From: JAENWD01 sp963837165
GTDB lineage: Bacteria; Acidobacteriota; Vicinamibacteria; Vicinamibacterales; JAENWD01
DNA: 64,000 nucleotides
Assembly: GCA_963837165.1 (NCBI GenBank)
Contig: CAWIMD010000004.1
Coordinates: forward strand, 1,178,001 to 1,242,000
Reading direction: 5' to 3'
Position numbers and translations under genes: made by a program
The notes under the pieces: generated by a model
Told to the model about the DNA's origin: nothing
Seen by the model: the letters and a program-made list of their open reading frames with translations, nothing else
The model's database searches: none
Part shown: positions 34,700 through 42,545 of the stretch, in pieces
Numbering within the stretch: the first letter of the stretch is position 1
How the letters are laid out: each line of letters begins with the position of its first letter

Positions 34700-34742
34700 C
34701 AATCGTCAATCAATCGTCAATCGTCAATCACCAATCGTCAAT
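34700..34742 (-). repeat. Irregular ATCGTCA (TGACGAT) heptamer array
   Basis: At least four ATCGTCA units, some separated by ATCA or ATCACCA, lie between the adaptor stop codon (34745-34747) and the permease start. On the coding strand the unit is TGACGAT, the same as at 3952-3979, and it again begins 2-3 nt after the stop. Confidence 0.8.
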
Positions 34743-34744
34743 GT

Positions 34745-35941
34745 TCAGCTCGGCTGCACGACCTTCTGTCCCTGCTCGAGGCCGGTCAGTACCTGCGTCT
34801 TCGTGCCATTGCCGACGCCGGTCTTGATCGTGACCTTGCGGCGGCCGTTCTTCGCGGACGGGTCCAGCAGCTCCACCGTCGGGTTGCGCTGGGCGTCGTA
34901 CGTGATGGCGCTCTCGGGGATGATCAGCGAGTTGGGGAACTCCTCGAGGATGATCTCGGCATTGGCCGTCATGTTGGCCTTGAGGGCGTTGCCGGGATTC
35001 TGGATCGACACTTTCACCTCGAAGGTGGTCACGTTGTCCTTCTCGGCGCCGATGGGCGAGATCTGCGTGACCCTGCCCTCGAACTTCCGGTCCTTGAAGG
35101 TCTCGACGGTGATGCGGGCCGGCTGGTCCAGCTTGACGTGGCCGATGTCGACCTCGTCCACCTTCCCACGCACGAAGACCTGGTTGATGTCGCCGAGCGT
35201 CATGACCAGCGTTGCCGCCGATCCCATGTTGAGGATCGACGAGACGGGGCTGCCGATCTCGACGTCGCGCGTGAGCACCGTCCCGCTGATCGGGGCCCGG
35301 ATGGTGGCGTTGGCCAGCTGCTCCTCGGCGCGCTCGACGGCGGCCTGGGCCTGCGCCACGTTGGCCTGCGCCTCGCTCACCTTCGCCTCGCTGATGCCGA
35401 GCTGGACCTGCGCCGCGCTCCTCCGGTTCTCCGCCTGCTCTAGCGCGCTCTTCGCCTCGTCCAGTCCCTGGGGCGCGATGAGCTTCTCGTCGGCCAGCTG
35501 GGTGGCGCGATCGTAGTTGCGCTGGGCGAACTCGACGTCGGGCGCCACGGCTTCGACCTTGTTCTTCCGGAGCTGCGCCTGGGCGGCCTCCGCGGCGGCC
35601 CTGGCGGCCAGCAGGTTGGCCCGGGCCTCGCGCACCTGCGCACGCAGGTTTTCCTTGTCCAGCTCCACGAGGATGTCGCCGGCCTTGACGACCTGATCGA
35701 CGTCCACGTTGAGCTTCTCGATGATGCCGTTGGCCTTCGACTTGATCTCGACCTTCGTGATGGGCTCGACCTTGCCCGTGGCCACCACGGAGCGGGTCAT
35801 CGTGCCCCGCTCGACGGTCACGACGCGCGAGGCATCGATGGAGGGGGTGGCGCCGCTCAGGGTCGTGAAGCCCCAGATGCCGGCGACCAGAATGACCACG
35901 GCTGCTGTCAAAGCGAGCAGCCACTTGCGAGACTTCTTCAT
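34745..35941 (-). CDS. Periplasmic adaptor (membrane fusion) protein, MacA/HlyD family
   Basis: 398 aa. A short Lys-rich start and one TM segment (WLLALTAAVVILVAGIWGF) anchor it in the inner membrane. Then follow a barrel-sandwich/lipoyl half-motif (VEIKSKANGIIEKLNVDVDQ; key part KANGIIEKL), a long alpha-helical hairpin rich in Ala, Glu and Gln (about 100-215), the second lipoyl half (ATIRAPISGTVLTRDVEIG) and beta-barrel and MP domains. It would link the two downstream permeases to an outer-membrane channel. ATG 35941 has GAGGA at about 4-8 nt. Confidence 0.9.
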   Translation of the reverse strand: MKKSRKWLLALTAAVVILVAGIWGFTTLSGATPSIDASRVVTVERGTMTRSVVATGKVEPITKVEIKSKANGIIEKLNVDVDQVVKAGDILVELDKENLRAQVREARANLLAARAAAEAAQAQLRKNKVEAVAPDVEFAQRNYDRATQLADEKLIAPQGLDEAKSALEQAENRRSAAQVQLGISEAKVSEAQANVAQAQAAVERAEEQLANATIRAPISGTVLTRDVEIGSPVSSILNMGSAATLVMTLGDINQVFVRGKVDEVDIGHVKLDQPARITVETFKDRKFEGRVTQISPIGAEKDNVTTFEVKVSIQNPGNALKANMTANAEIILEEFPNSLIIPESAITYDAQRNPTVELLDPSAKNGRRKVTIKTGVGNGTKTQVLTGLEQGQKVVQPS

Positions 35942-36053
35942 GCTGTCCTCGTCTGGGGCCGGAAGCGCGCACAACTCTCACGGCCTGTTGAAGATGACGA
36001 GGAAGCGGCCGGGGAAGTTTCACTCCGGCGCGGTATGATGTGGCCTGTATTGC

Positions 36054-36365
36054 ATGTGGATCCTCGCCAGCACCGAAAATAGCAGCGAATCCGGCTCGTT
36101 CACCTTCCGCCTGACCCCTGGCGCGGTCAAGACCCTGGGACGAGCCACGCGGGCGGATTTCGTCGTGGAGGCGCCCCTCGTCTCGCGTTTCCACTGCCGA
36201 TTCACCGTCAGCCCGGAGGGCGTCCTCGAAATCGAGGACCTGAAGAGCACCAACGGCACCTTCGTCAATGACGAACGGGTCACCCGGCTGGCGCTCAAGC
36301 CCGGCGATCGGGTGCGCACGGGGCGCGTGGAACTGGGCGTCTCGCGGGCGTCGGGCGCCGACTAG
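36054..36365 (+). CDS. FHA-domain protein, single domain
   Basis: 103 aa that are essentially one forkhead-associated domain: LGRATRADFVV (the Gly-Arg), LVSRFHCRF (Ser-Arg-x-His) and LKSTNGTFVNDERV (Asn-Gly). These are the phosphothreonine-contacting positions, so it should bind phosphorylated partners. A Hanks-type kinase is encoded 3 kb away (39169-40200), but no direct link is shown. Its stop is followed by several REP-like elements. It is cytoplasmic, with no TM. Confidence 0.87.
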   Translation: MWILASTENSSESGSFTFRLTPGAVKTLGRATRADFVVEAPLVSRFHCRFTVSPEGVLEIEDLKSTNGTFVNDERVTRLALKPGDRVRTGRVELGVSRASGAD

Positions 36366-36377
36366 CGGAGTCCGCGG

Positions 36378-36523
36378 GCAGACCCGAAGGTCTGCGCTAC
36401 ATGCATCGCCCGCGCGCTCGTGTAGCGCTCATGTAGCGCAGGCCTTCAGGCCTGCCAACGGTCGCGAGCAGCAGACCCGAAGGTCTGCGCTGATGAGAGA
36501 TTGCCTGAAGGCCTGCGCGACAT
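36378..36523. repeat. Group of REP-like palindromes in alternating orientation
   Basis: Four recognisable copies lie between the convergent FHA and MBL genes: 36378-36402 (inverted, variant stem GCAGACCC...GGTCTGC), 36432-36455 (direct, perfect GCAGGCCTTCAGGCCTGC), 36471-36494 (inverted, variant) and a degenerate 36502-36523. An isolated TGTAGCGC tail is at 36421. The alternating layout resembles bacterial BIMEs. Confidence 0.85.
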
Positions 36524-36529
36524 GAGCGC

Positions 36530-37165
36530 TCAGCGCAGGAACGGGTTCTTCCGCCGCTCGTGCCCGATCGTGGTGGGCTCGCCGTGTCCCGAATACACCG
36601 GCACGTCGTCCCCGAACGCGAAGAGCACGCCGCGAATCGATCCGATGAGCGTGGAGTAGTCCCCGCCTGGCAGATCCGTCCGGCCAATCGATCCCGCGAA
36701 GAGCGCGTCTCCCACGAACAGGCTGGCGCCGTTCGCCGGATCGACGACTTCGAACGAGACGCCGCCTGGCGAGTGGCCCGGCGTCTCGTGGACGCGCCAA
36801 ATGAGCCGCCCGACCTCTATCCTGTCCCCGTCGTGCAGCTCGGCATCCGGTGCCGGCTGGGCCTGCACGTCGATGCCGAACAGCCGCCCCTGCTCGACGA
36901 CGCCGTCGTAGAGGAAGCGATCGGCGGGATGAAGGTAGACCGGCACGTCGAATGCCGCCTTCACCAGGTGGACGCCGGAGACGTGGTCCAGGTGGGCATG
37001 CGTGAGGAGGACCGCCTGCAGCGCAAAGCCCGAGGTGCGCACCGTCTCGAGCAGGCTCCCGGTTCCGTCGCCAGGGTCCACCGCGACCGCTCGCCCCGTG
37101 TCCGGGCACGACGCGAGGTAGGTGTTCTCGTAGAACGGCGGCGCGGGGAACACGGCGAGCCTCAT
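36530..37165 (-). CDS. Metallo-beta-lactamase fold hydrolase, glyoxalase II-like
   Basis: 211 aa. The metal motif THAHLDHVSG (HxHxDH), later His in ETPGHSPGG, Asp in LFVGDALFAGSIGRTDLPGG and the final His in VYSGHGEPTTIG are all present. The pattern matches YcbL-type single-domain hydrolases related to glyoxalase II. It would hydrolyse thioesters such as S-lactoylglutathione, but the substrate is inferred. Start ATG 37165 faces the divergent PLP gene across 26 bp. Confidence 0.9.
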   Translation of the reverse strand: MRLAVFPAPPFYENTYLASCPDTGRAVAVDPGDGTGSLLETVRTSGFALQAVLLTHAHLDHVSGVHLVKAAFDVPVYLHPADRFLYDGVVEQGRLFGIDVQAQPAPDAELHDGDRIEVGRLIWRVHETPGHSPGGVSFEVVDPANGASLFVGDALFAGSIGRTDLPGGDYSTLIGSIRGVLFAFGDDVPVYSGHGEPTTIGHERRKNPFLR

Positions 37166-37191
37166 CGCCTGAGGCTATCATCGTTCGGCAG

Positions 37192-38163
37192 ATGGTCACC
37201 CTTGCCGACGTGGTCGCCGCCCGGGTACGAATCGGGCAGGCCCTGACCCGGACGCCGCTCGTTCGTTCGCACTGGCTCTCCGGCCTGGCGGGCGCCGACA
37301 TCCGCCTCAAGCTGGAGTCCCTGCAGATCTCGCACTCGTTCAAGGTTCGTGGCGCGATGAACGCCGTCGCCCGGCTGGTCGAACGGTCCGGCGGCGCGAC
37401 GCCGACGGTCGTCACCGCCTCGGCTGGGAATCACGGCCGGGCGATCGCGTGGGCAGCAGAGGGCGCTGGTCTTCCGGCGGTAGTGTTCACCCCGCGGCAG
37501 GCGCCGCGGACCAAGCTCGACGCGATCCGCCGCCACGGCGCGCGCCTCGAGGCGGTGGCCGACGACTACGAGCACGCCGAACGGCTGGCGCTCCAGTACG
37601 CGGCCGAGCGCGGTGCCGTCTTCATCTCGCCCTACAACAACGACGACGTGATTGCCGGCGGCGGGACGACAGGCCTCGAGATCGTCGAGGACTGGCCGGA
37701 GGTGGACTGCGTGCTCGTGCCGATCGGCGGCGGCGGATTGATCAGCGGCATTGCCGTCGCGGTGAGCGGGCTGGGACCGGATGTCGCGGTGATCGGCGTC
37801 GAAGCGGAGGCGTCGTGCGCTTTCTCGGCCGCGCGCGCCGCCGGCCGCCTGGTCACGATCGACGTCGAACCCACGATTGCGGACGGTCTGGGCGGCAACG
37901 TCGAGGCCGACTCTCGCACGTGGCCCTACATCCGCGATCTCGTGCGGGACGTAGTGACCGTGTCGGAGCAGGATCTGGCGGATGGAATCCGGGGACTGCT
38001 GGCGGAAGAGCATCTGGTCGCCGAAGGCGCGGGCATCGCGGCCATAGCGGCGGTGGTGGGCCGGCGCCTCCCGCTGGACGGACGCCGAGTGGCCATCGTC
38101 GTCAGCGGCTCGAACATCGACGTGGAAAAGCTGGTATCCGTGGTGGGGACGAGGCCTGCGTAA
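37192..38163 (+). CDS. Threonine/serine ammonia-lyase (PLP-dependent)
   Basis: 323 aa, the catabolic (TdcB-like or serine racemase-like) length with no C-terminal ACT-like regulatory domain. The PLP lysine is in SHSFKVRGAMNA, the cofactor phosphate loop is GGGGLISG, and TASAGNHGRAIAWAA is the substrate-binding Asn/Gly region. It would deaminate L-threonine or L-serine to the keto acid. A TATCAT hexamer lies 10 nt before the ATG. A GC-rich hairpin (GGCGGACCGCC) follows the stop and may terminate transcription toward the convergent cyclotransferase. Confidence 0.9.
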   Translation: MVTLADVVAARVRIGQALTRTPLVRSHWLSGLAGADIRLKLESLQISHSFKVRGAMNAVARLVERSGGATPTVVTASAGNHGRAIAWAAEGAGLPAVVFTPRQAPRTKLDAIRRHGARLEAVADDYEHAERLALQYAAERGAVFISPYNNDDVIAGGGTTGLEIVEDWPEVDCVLVPIGGGGLISGIAVAVSGLGPDVAVIGVEAEASCAFSAARAAGRLVTIDVEPTIADGLGGNVEADSRTWPYIRDLVRDVVTVSEQDLADGIRGLLAEEHLVAEGAGIAAIAAVVGRRLPLDGRRVAIVVSGSNIDVEKLVSVVGTRPA

Positions 38164-38216
38164 CTTCCGCCTCTGCCAAGGCTTCGGCGGACCGCCGCAG
38201 CGTCAGCGCAGGCCGG

Positions 38217-39095
38217 TCAGTTCGGCCGCCCGCGACGCCGCTGCACGTCAATCTCGAACAGTTTCGGCCACAACTTGCCTGTGACGAACACACGGCCACG
38301 ATCCGGATCGAACGCGATGCCGTTGAGGACGCCTTCCGGATCCATCCGGTAGGCGGGCGACAGCAGACCCGTCATGTCGATCCAGCCCACGACACGCCCG
38401 GAATCCGGGGCAATGCGGGCTATTCGATCCGTGTGCCACACGTTCGCGTAGATCTCTCCGCGAACGAACTCCAGCTCGTTCAGACTCGCCACGGGAAGGC
38501 CGCCGGCCTTCACCACGACGCGGCGACGCTCGGTGAACGACTCGGGATCCAGGAAGCGCAGCGTGGCGGTGCCGTCGCTCGTGACCAGGTGCGTGCCGTC
38601 ACTCGTCAGGCCCCATCCTTCGCCCGAGTACCGGAAGGACCGCTCGAACCTGAACGTCTGCGCGTCATAGACAAACGCGAGATGGCTCTGCCAGGTCAGC
38701 TGAATCAGGCGACCTTTCCAGAGAGTCAGCCCCTCGGCAAAGTACCTCGAGTCGACCGGCTGTTGCTGAACGACCTCCCCGGTCTCGAGCCGGACCTTCC
38801 GCACCGACGAGTGGCCGTTCCGCCCGGTGCTCTCGAACAGGAATCCGTCGTGAAACAGCAGCCCCTGCGTGTACGCTCCCGGGTCGTGCGGGTAGCTGTT
38901 GACGATGCGGTACCCGTATTCGACGGGAGCACTGTCTGCAGTCGTTGCCGGAATGGCCGAAGCCGGCACGATGAGCGCGACGGCCCCGAGGAGGATCGAC
39001 CCGCGAATGGCCGAACTGACCAGCCCACGCTGGAGATGCGACGGGCCGGCGGGACCTTGGCGAGGGCGGAAGTTCGGCCCCGCGTACAATCGCAT
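38217..39095 (-). CDS. Glutaminyl-peptide cyclotransferase (glutamine cyclotransferase, beta-propeller type)
   Basis: 292 aa. A basic start and a hydrophobic segment (GSILLGAVALIVPASAIPA) indicate export. The body matches the five-bladed propeller glutamine cyclotransferases: SYPHDPGAYTQGLLF, GLFxxGFLFESTG-like DGFLFESTGRNG, YFAEGLTLWKGRLIQLTW and the C-terminal LNGIAFDPDRGRVFVTGKLWPKL. It forms N-terminal pyroglutamate on secreted proteins. ATG 39095 lies about 15 nt from a 9-mer array that follows the upstream kinase gene. Confidence 0.88.
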   Translation of the reverse strand: MRLYAGPNFRPRQGPAGPSHLQRGLVSSAIRGSILLGAVALIVPASAIPATTADSAPVEYGYRIVNSYPHDPGAYTQGLLFHDGFLFESTGRNGHSSVRKVRLETGEVVQQQPVDSRYFAEGLTLWKGRLIQLTWQSHLAFVYDAQTFRFERSFRYSGEGWGLTSDGTHLVTSDGTATLRFLDPESFTERRRVVVKAGGLPVASLNELEFVRGEIYANVWHTDRIARIAPDSGRVVGWIDMTGLLSPAYRMDPEGVLNGIAFDPDRGRVFVTGKLWPKLFEIDVQRRRGRPN

Positions 39096-39110
39096 CTGCG
39101 TTCGCGCCTC

Positions 39111-39171
39111 GTGTCCTTCGTGTCCTTCGTGTCCTTCGTGTCCTTCGTGCTCTTCGTGTTCTTCGTGTTCA
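39111..39171 (-). repeat. 9-mer array (ACACGAAGN family), 6.7 copies
   Basis: Tandem GTGTCCTTC-type 9-mers on the plus strand. On the minus (coding) strand they read TGA ACACGAAGA ACACGAAGA GCACGAAGG and so on, with the first TGA being the stop codon of the kinase. The same 9-mer follows the stop of the sigma-54 activator at 47685, in the same orientation relative to the gene. Confidence 0.9.
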
Positions 39172-40200
39172 AAACAAGCCCGCGATCGCACCCCACTCCC
39201 ACCAGGCGACGAGCCCTCCCAGCACGAGCAGGAGGGCGATGACGAGGGCCTTCGATTGCCCTGTCGCGCCGGCGGGCGGCTCTGGCGGCGCCTGTCCGGC
39301 AACCTCCGCATCGAGTACGGACTTGACCAGGCGGAGGTCCTCGGCAAAGGCCGCGGCGCTCGGGTACCGGCGGTCCAGGCTCTTCGCCAGCGCCCGCGTC
39401 GTGATGACGTCGAGCTCGGCGGGCACCGCCGGCGTCCGGCTGCTGGGCGCGGGCGGCACTGCCTGCAGCACGGCGAGGACGATCTGATCCGACGTCGGGC
39501 GATCGAACGGCGACTCGCCGGTCAGCATCTCGTGCAGCACCGACCCGAGCGCGAACAGATCGCCGCGGGCGTCCATGCGCTCGCCGGCCGCCTGTTCCGG
39601 CGCGAGGTAGCGCAGGACCGGCGCGGCCGACGCCGGCAGCCCGCCGAGCCGCGCGCCGGCAGTCGCCCGGATCGCGCCGCCCGCCGTGAACGGCGCCAGC
39701 GCCGGATCAATCAGCTTCGCATGCCCCTTCGGGGTGATGACGATGTTGTCGGGCCGGAGATCGCCGTGCGTGAGTCCGGCCGCGTGCAGCGCCGCCAGCG
39801 CCTCGACGATCTCGAGGGCAATCCCGGTGGCGCGCCGGGGGTGCAACCCACGGCCGGCCGTGACCTCGACCAGCGTCTGTCCGGGCACGTACTCGGAGGC
39901 AAGGAACAACTCGCGCTCGGCCTCGCCGCACTCGTAGAGCTCGGCCAGGCCGGGATGCGAGACGTTCGAGAGCGCGGCGGCGAGCTTCTTGAGCGAAGCC
40001 GCCCGGACGGGGTCGGCCGACACGGCCGCCGGCACGACCTTGAGGGCGACGGTCCGCCCATGGACGGTATCGCGGGCGCGGAACACCTCGCCGAGCCCGC
40101 CGGCGCCGAGTCGCCCCAGAATCTGGTACGAGCCGATCGCGGCGGGCGTCGTGCCGCTCGCCAGGTGTGCGTCGCGCGCCGGATCGGTGCCGGACATCAT
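39169..40200 (-). CDS. Hanks-type serine/threonine protein kinase with C-terminal membrane anchor
   Basis: 343 aa. The Gly loop LGRLGAGGLGEVFRARD, VAIK-type lysine VALKVV, catalytic loop LTHGDLRPDNIV and the APE-like YLAPEQAAGE are present. Two key spots deviate: HRDLKPEN becomes HGDLRPDN and the DFG Asp lies in LIDPALA (DPA), so metal coordination may be unusual. A TM helix (ALVIALLLVLGGLVAWW) ends the protein, placing the kinase in the cytoplasm and nothing outside. ATG 40200 overlaps the stop of the SDR gene by 4 nt (ATGA). Confidence 0.85.
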   Translation of the reverse strand: MMSGTDPARDAHLASGTTPAAIGSYQILGRLGAGGLGEVFRARDTVHGRTVALKVVPAAVSADPVRAASLKKLAAALSNVSHPGLAELYECGEAERELFLASEYVPGQTLVEVTAGRGLHPRRATGIALEIVEALAALHAAGLTHGDLRPDNIVITPKGHAKLIDPALAPFTAGGAIRATAGARLGGLPASAAPVLRYLAPEQAAGERMDARGDLFALGSVLHEMLTGESPFDRPTSDQIVLAVLQAVPPAPSSRTPAVPAELDVITTRALAKSLDRRYPSAAAFAEDLRLVKSVLDAEVAGQAPPEPPAGATGQSKALVIALLLVLGGLVAWWEWGAIAGLF

Positions 40201-40925
40201 TTCCGCGGAGGGCGCGATGGCCGGATCTCGACGCGGCTCGGCAGGCTGCGCGCGGGGTGGCGGACCAAATCGAGAATCACCTCGGCGACATCCTCGGGGG
40301 CCAGCTTCCATTCGGTACCGGCGGCGTCGCCGCCGGTCGAGAACCCCGTCCGCACCGAGCCCGGCATGACCGTCGCGACACGAATGCCCTCGTGGCGCAG
40401 CTCCAGCATCAGGGCCTCGGTGAACGCGTTGAGCCCCGCCTTCGACGCACAGTAGGCCGCCCCGCCGACGAACGGGTTCTTCGCCGCGAGGCTGCTGACG
40501 TTGATGATCCAGCCGCCGCCCCGCGCCTTCAAGTGCGGGATGGCGGCGTGACAGCAGTGAAACACGCCGGTCAGGTTCGTCTGGAGAATGCGCTGCCACT
40601 GGTCGCGGTCCATCGACGCGACCGGCGAAAAGCCGCCGACGCCGGCGTTGTTGACCAGGATGTCGAGGCCGCCGAAGCGGCCGACGGCGGCGGCGAACAC
40701 CCGATCGACCTCGCCCGGCTCGCGCACGTCGGCGGTCAGGGCCGCGACGCGGTCCTTCCGCGAGCCGTCGCGCGACAGGCTGGCGGCCGCGGTCTCGAGC
40801 GTCGGCGTCTGCGTGCCGGTAATGACCACCGAGGCGCCCGCCGACAGAAGCGCATCCGCCGTCGCGAGGCCGATGCCGCGCGATCCGCCGGTTACGAGCG
40901 CCACCGTGCCGTCGAGAGTGGACAT
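40197..40925 (-). CDS. Short-chain dehydrogenase/reductase
   Basis: 242 aa classical SDR. The cofactor motif TGGSRGIG is near residues 12-19, NNAGVGG near 88, and the catalytic Ser/Tyr/Lys in NVSSLAAK and YCASKAG. The C-terminus is Arg/Pro-rich (RPSRPPRK). It is a NAD(P)-dependent oxidoreductase of unknown substrate. It is the first gene of a unit with the kinase and divergent from the malate-dehydrogenase-like gene. Confidence 0.88.
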   Translation of the reverse strand: MSTLDGTVALVTGGSRGIGLATADALLSAGASVVITGTQTPTLETAAASLSRDGSRKDRVAALTADVREPGEVDRVFAAAVGRFGGLDILVNNAGVGGFSPVASMDRDQWQRILQTNLTGVFHCCHAAIPHLKARGGGWIINVSSLAAKNPFVGGAAYCASKAGLNAFTEALMLELRHEGIRVATVMPGSVRTGFSTGGDAAGTEWKLAPEDVAEVILDLVRHPARSLPSRVEIRPSRPPRK

Positions 40926-40964
40926 GGGAACCTGTCGGGAGCCGACGTATACAATACCGTAGCC

Positions 40965-41801
40965 ATGCAGACGGTCGCCATCCTCGGCGCGGGCGAGCTC
41001 GGCGGCCTCGTGGCACGATCCCTCGCCTGCCGGGACGTCGTCCCCCGCATCCTCATCGTCGATGACGCCGGCGCCGTCGCCCGAGGCAAGGCCCTCGACA
41101 TCCTTCAGAGCGGGCCCATCGAGCGCTTCGACACCCGCCTCGACGGCACCGATGATCCGATGATGGCCGCCGGCGCCGCCGTCGTGGTGCTCGCGGACCG
41201 GCTCGGCGGGGGCGAGTGGACCGGCGACGCGGCGCTCGAGCTCGTCCGCCGCGTGCATGCGCTGGCCCCTCGGGCGGTCATCGTCGCGGCCGGTGCGGCG
41301 CAGCGCGACGTGCTTCGCGCCGCCGCGGTGGAGGCCGGCGTTCCAGTGGTCCGCCTGGTCGGGTCGGCCCCGGTGGCGATGGCGTCCGCCGCCCGCGCGC
41401 TCGCCGCGCTGGAGCTGGACTGGTCGGCGCCCGATGTGTCGGTCACGCTCGTCGGCGTGCCGCCGCGATGGGTGGCGGTGTGGTCCGCGGCTGCGGCAGC
41501 GGGCACGCCGCTGACGCAGGTGCTCACGGCCGGACAGCTCGCCCGGATCGACGATCGGCTGCGGGCGAGCTGGCCGCCAGGTCCGTACCAGCTGGCATCG
41601 GCCGCCGCGACGGTCGTGCAGGCGATCCTCACCGCATCGCACCGCCGCCTGTGTTGTTTCGTAGCCGATCCGCACCGTCCTGGCGGCCCGGTGTTCGCGT
41701 CCATGCCCGCCGTCTTCGGTCCACAGGGGGTTGCCGGAATCGAGATGCCGCCCCTCGGGCCGCGCGAGCGCGTGGCGATGGAAGAAGCGAACGCCGGGTA
41801 G
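40965..41801 (+). CDS. Malate/lactate dehydrogenase-like protein with degenerate active site
   Basis: 278 aa, shorter than real malate dehydrogenases (about 310). The Rossmann start TVAILGAGELGGLVARSLA and the segment ARGKALDILQSGPIE fit the MDH/LDH family (compare LDL-x-Q/H). The catalytic GEHGDS-type His motif and the Arg-containing loop (GxxR) cannot be found; the latter reads DRLGGGEWTG. A catalytic role is therefore doubtful. A TACAAT hexamer lies 9 nt upstream of ATG 40965. A hairpin follows the stop. Confidence 0.75.
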   Translation: MQTVAILGAGELGGLVARSLACRDVVPRILIVDDAGAVARGKALDILQSGPIERFDTRLDGTDDPMMAAGAAVVVLADRLGGGEWTGDAALELVRRVHALAPRAVIVAAGAAQRDVLRAAAVEAGVPVVRLVGSAPVAMASAARALAALELDWSAPDVSVTLVGVPPRWVAVWSAAAAAGTPLTQVLTAGQLARIDDRLRASWPPGPYQLASAAATVVQAILTASHRRLCCFVADPHRPGGPVFASMPAVFGPQGVAGIEMPPLGPRERVAMEEANAG

Positions 41802-41802
41802 G

Positions 41803-41832
41803 ACCGGCCGTTCCGGCCGAACTGAAGTTCAG
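41803..41832 (+). terminator. Possible terminator hairpins after the MDH-like gene
   Basis: CGGCCG-TTC-CGGCCG, immediately followed by GAACTGAAGTTC, two short stem-loops starting a few bases after the TAG stop. No clear U-tract follows, so a factor-independent terminator is only tentative. Confidence 0.35.
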
Positions 41833-41949
41833 CCCGTCAGCAAAGCGCGCGAGCCGGGCGGTGGTTTCCCCGGGGTCACTTGTGCCTCGGCGCCGGGGTG
41901 TGCATCATCTCGCACGTCGGCGGACTGATCTCACACCGAGGTCCCCAGC

Positions 41950-42510
41950 GTGTCGATACGAATCCCGATCGCCCTGGCTGCTCTTGTCACGGTTGCCGCG
42001 TCTGTTGGGGGATGTGGCGGTGGCGGCAGCCCGGCCAAACCGACTCCAACACCCGCGCCGACTCATGCCGCCATCAGCGGCACGATGACCGAAGTGTCGT
42101 CGCAGACGAGTAGTGGAGCCTACGAGTACACCGGCACTATCACTCTCAAGGAGACGGCGGGCGTCGGCGCGACGATCAACACGGTCACGATTCGACTCTT
42201 CAAGAACGGCAGCCTCTACGCGGAAACGGACCCGTTCGGGCCCGAGGCCTGGGTTGGCAGCTACAGCACGATCGGGCCGCGTGGAACGCTCACGTCGAAT
42301 TACCTGGTGGCGTCGGATACCTCTCCGGACCGCCACGCGGATCGGGTCGATGCCGTGATCACCTTCACCGACGACAGTCAGACGAGCGGCTCGCTGACGC
42401 TGACCGCGCCCGTGCCGGCACTCATGACGACAGGCCCCGGGACCGGCGACCGCCTCGGCCTCGTCGCGGGTCCGGCGATCAGGCGGCTCCCGGGCAGAGT
42501 GAGTCAGTGA
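41950..42510 (+). CDS. Hypothetical lipoprotein
   Basis: 186 aa. The N-terminus IRIPIALAALVTVAASVGGCGGGG has a lipobox-like VGGC, followed by a Pro/Thr-rich linker (SPAKPTPTPAPTHAA). The rest is beta-rich with repeated Thr/Ser (GTITLKETAGVGATIN, VTIRLFKNGSLYAETDPFG), resembling an immunoglobulin- or carbohydrate-binding-like fold. I do not recognise a family. The start is GTG 41950. It is convergent with lipB, only 35 bp apart. Confidence 0.7.
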   Translation: MSIRIPIALAALVTVAASVGGCGGGGSPAKPTPTPAPTHAAISGTMTEVSSQTSSGAYEYTGTITLKETAGVGATINTVTIRLFKNGSLYAETDPFGPEAWVGSYSTIGPRGTLTSNYLVASDTSPDRHADRVDAVITFTDDSQTSGSLTLTAPVPALMTTGPGTGDRLGLVAGPAIRRLPGRVSQ

Positions 42511-42545
42511 TGCGAATCGCGTGACATCGCCGGCGGGAGGAGCCC

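Noticed and set aside
38164..38216. Extra repeat-like sequence after the PLP gene (Ala/Ser/Lys/Arg in translation)
   Set aside because: It looks like another dispersed intergenic repeat, but only one copy is seen in the window, so it cannot be called a repeat.
38726..39202. Frame encoding Asp/Thr/Lys repeats (DTKDTKDTKDT) at the kinase end
   Set aside because: It is the 9-mer array in another frame overlapping real genes on the same strand.
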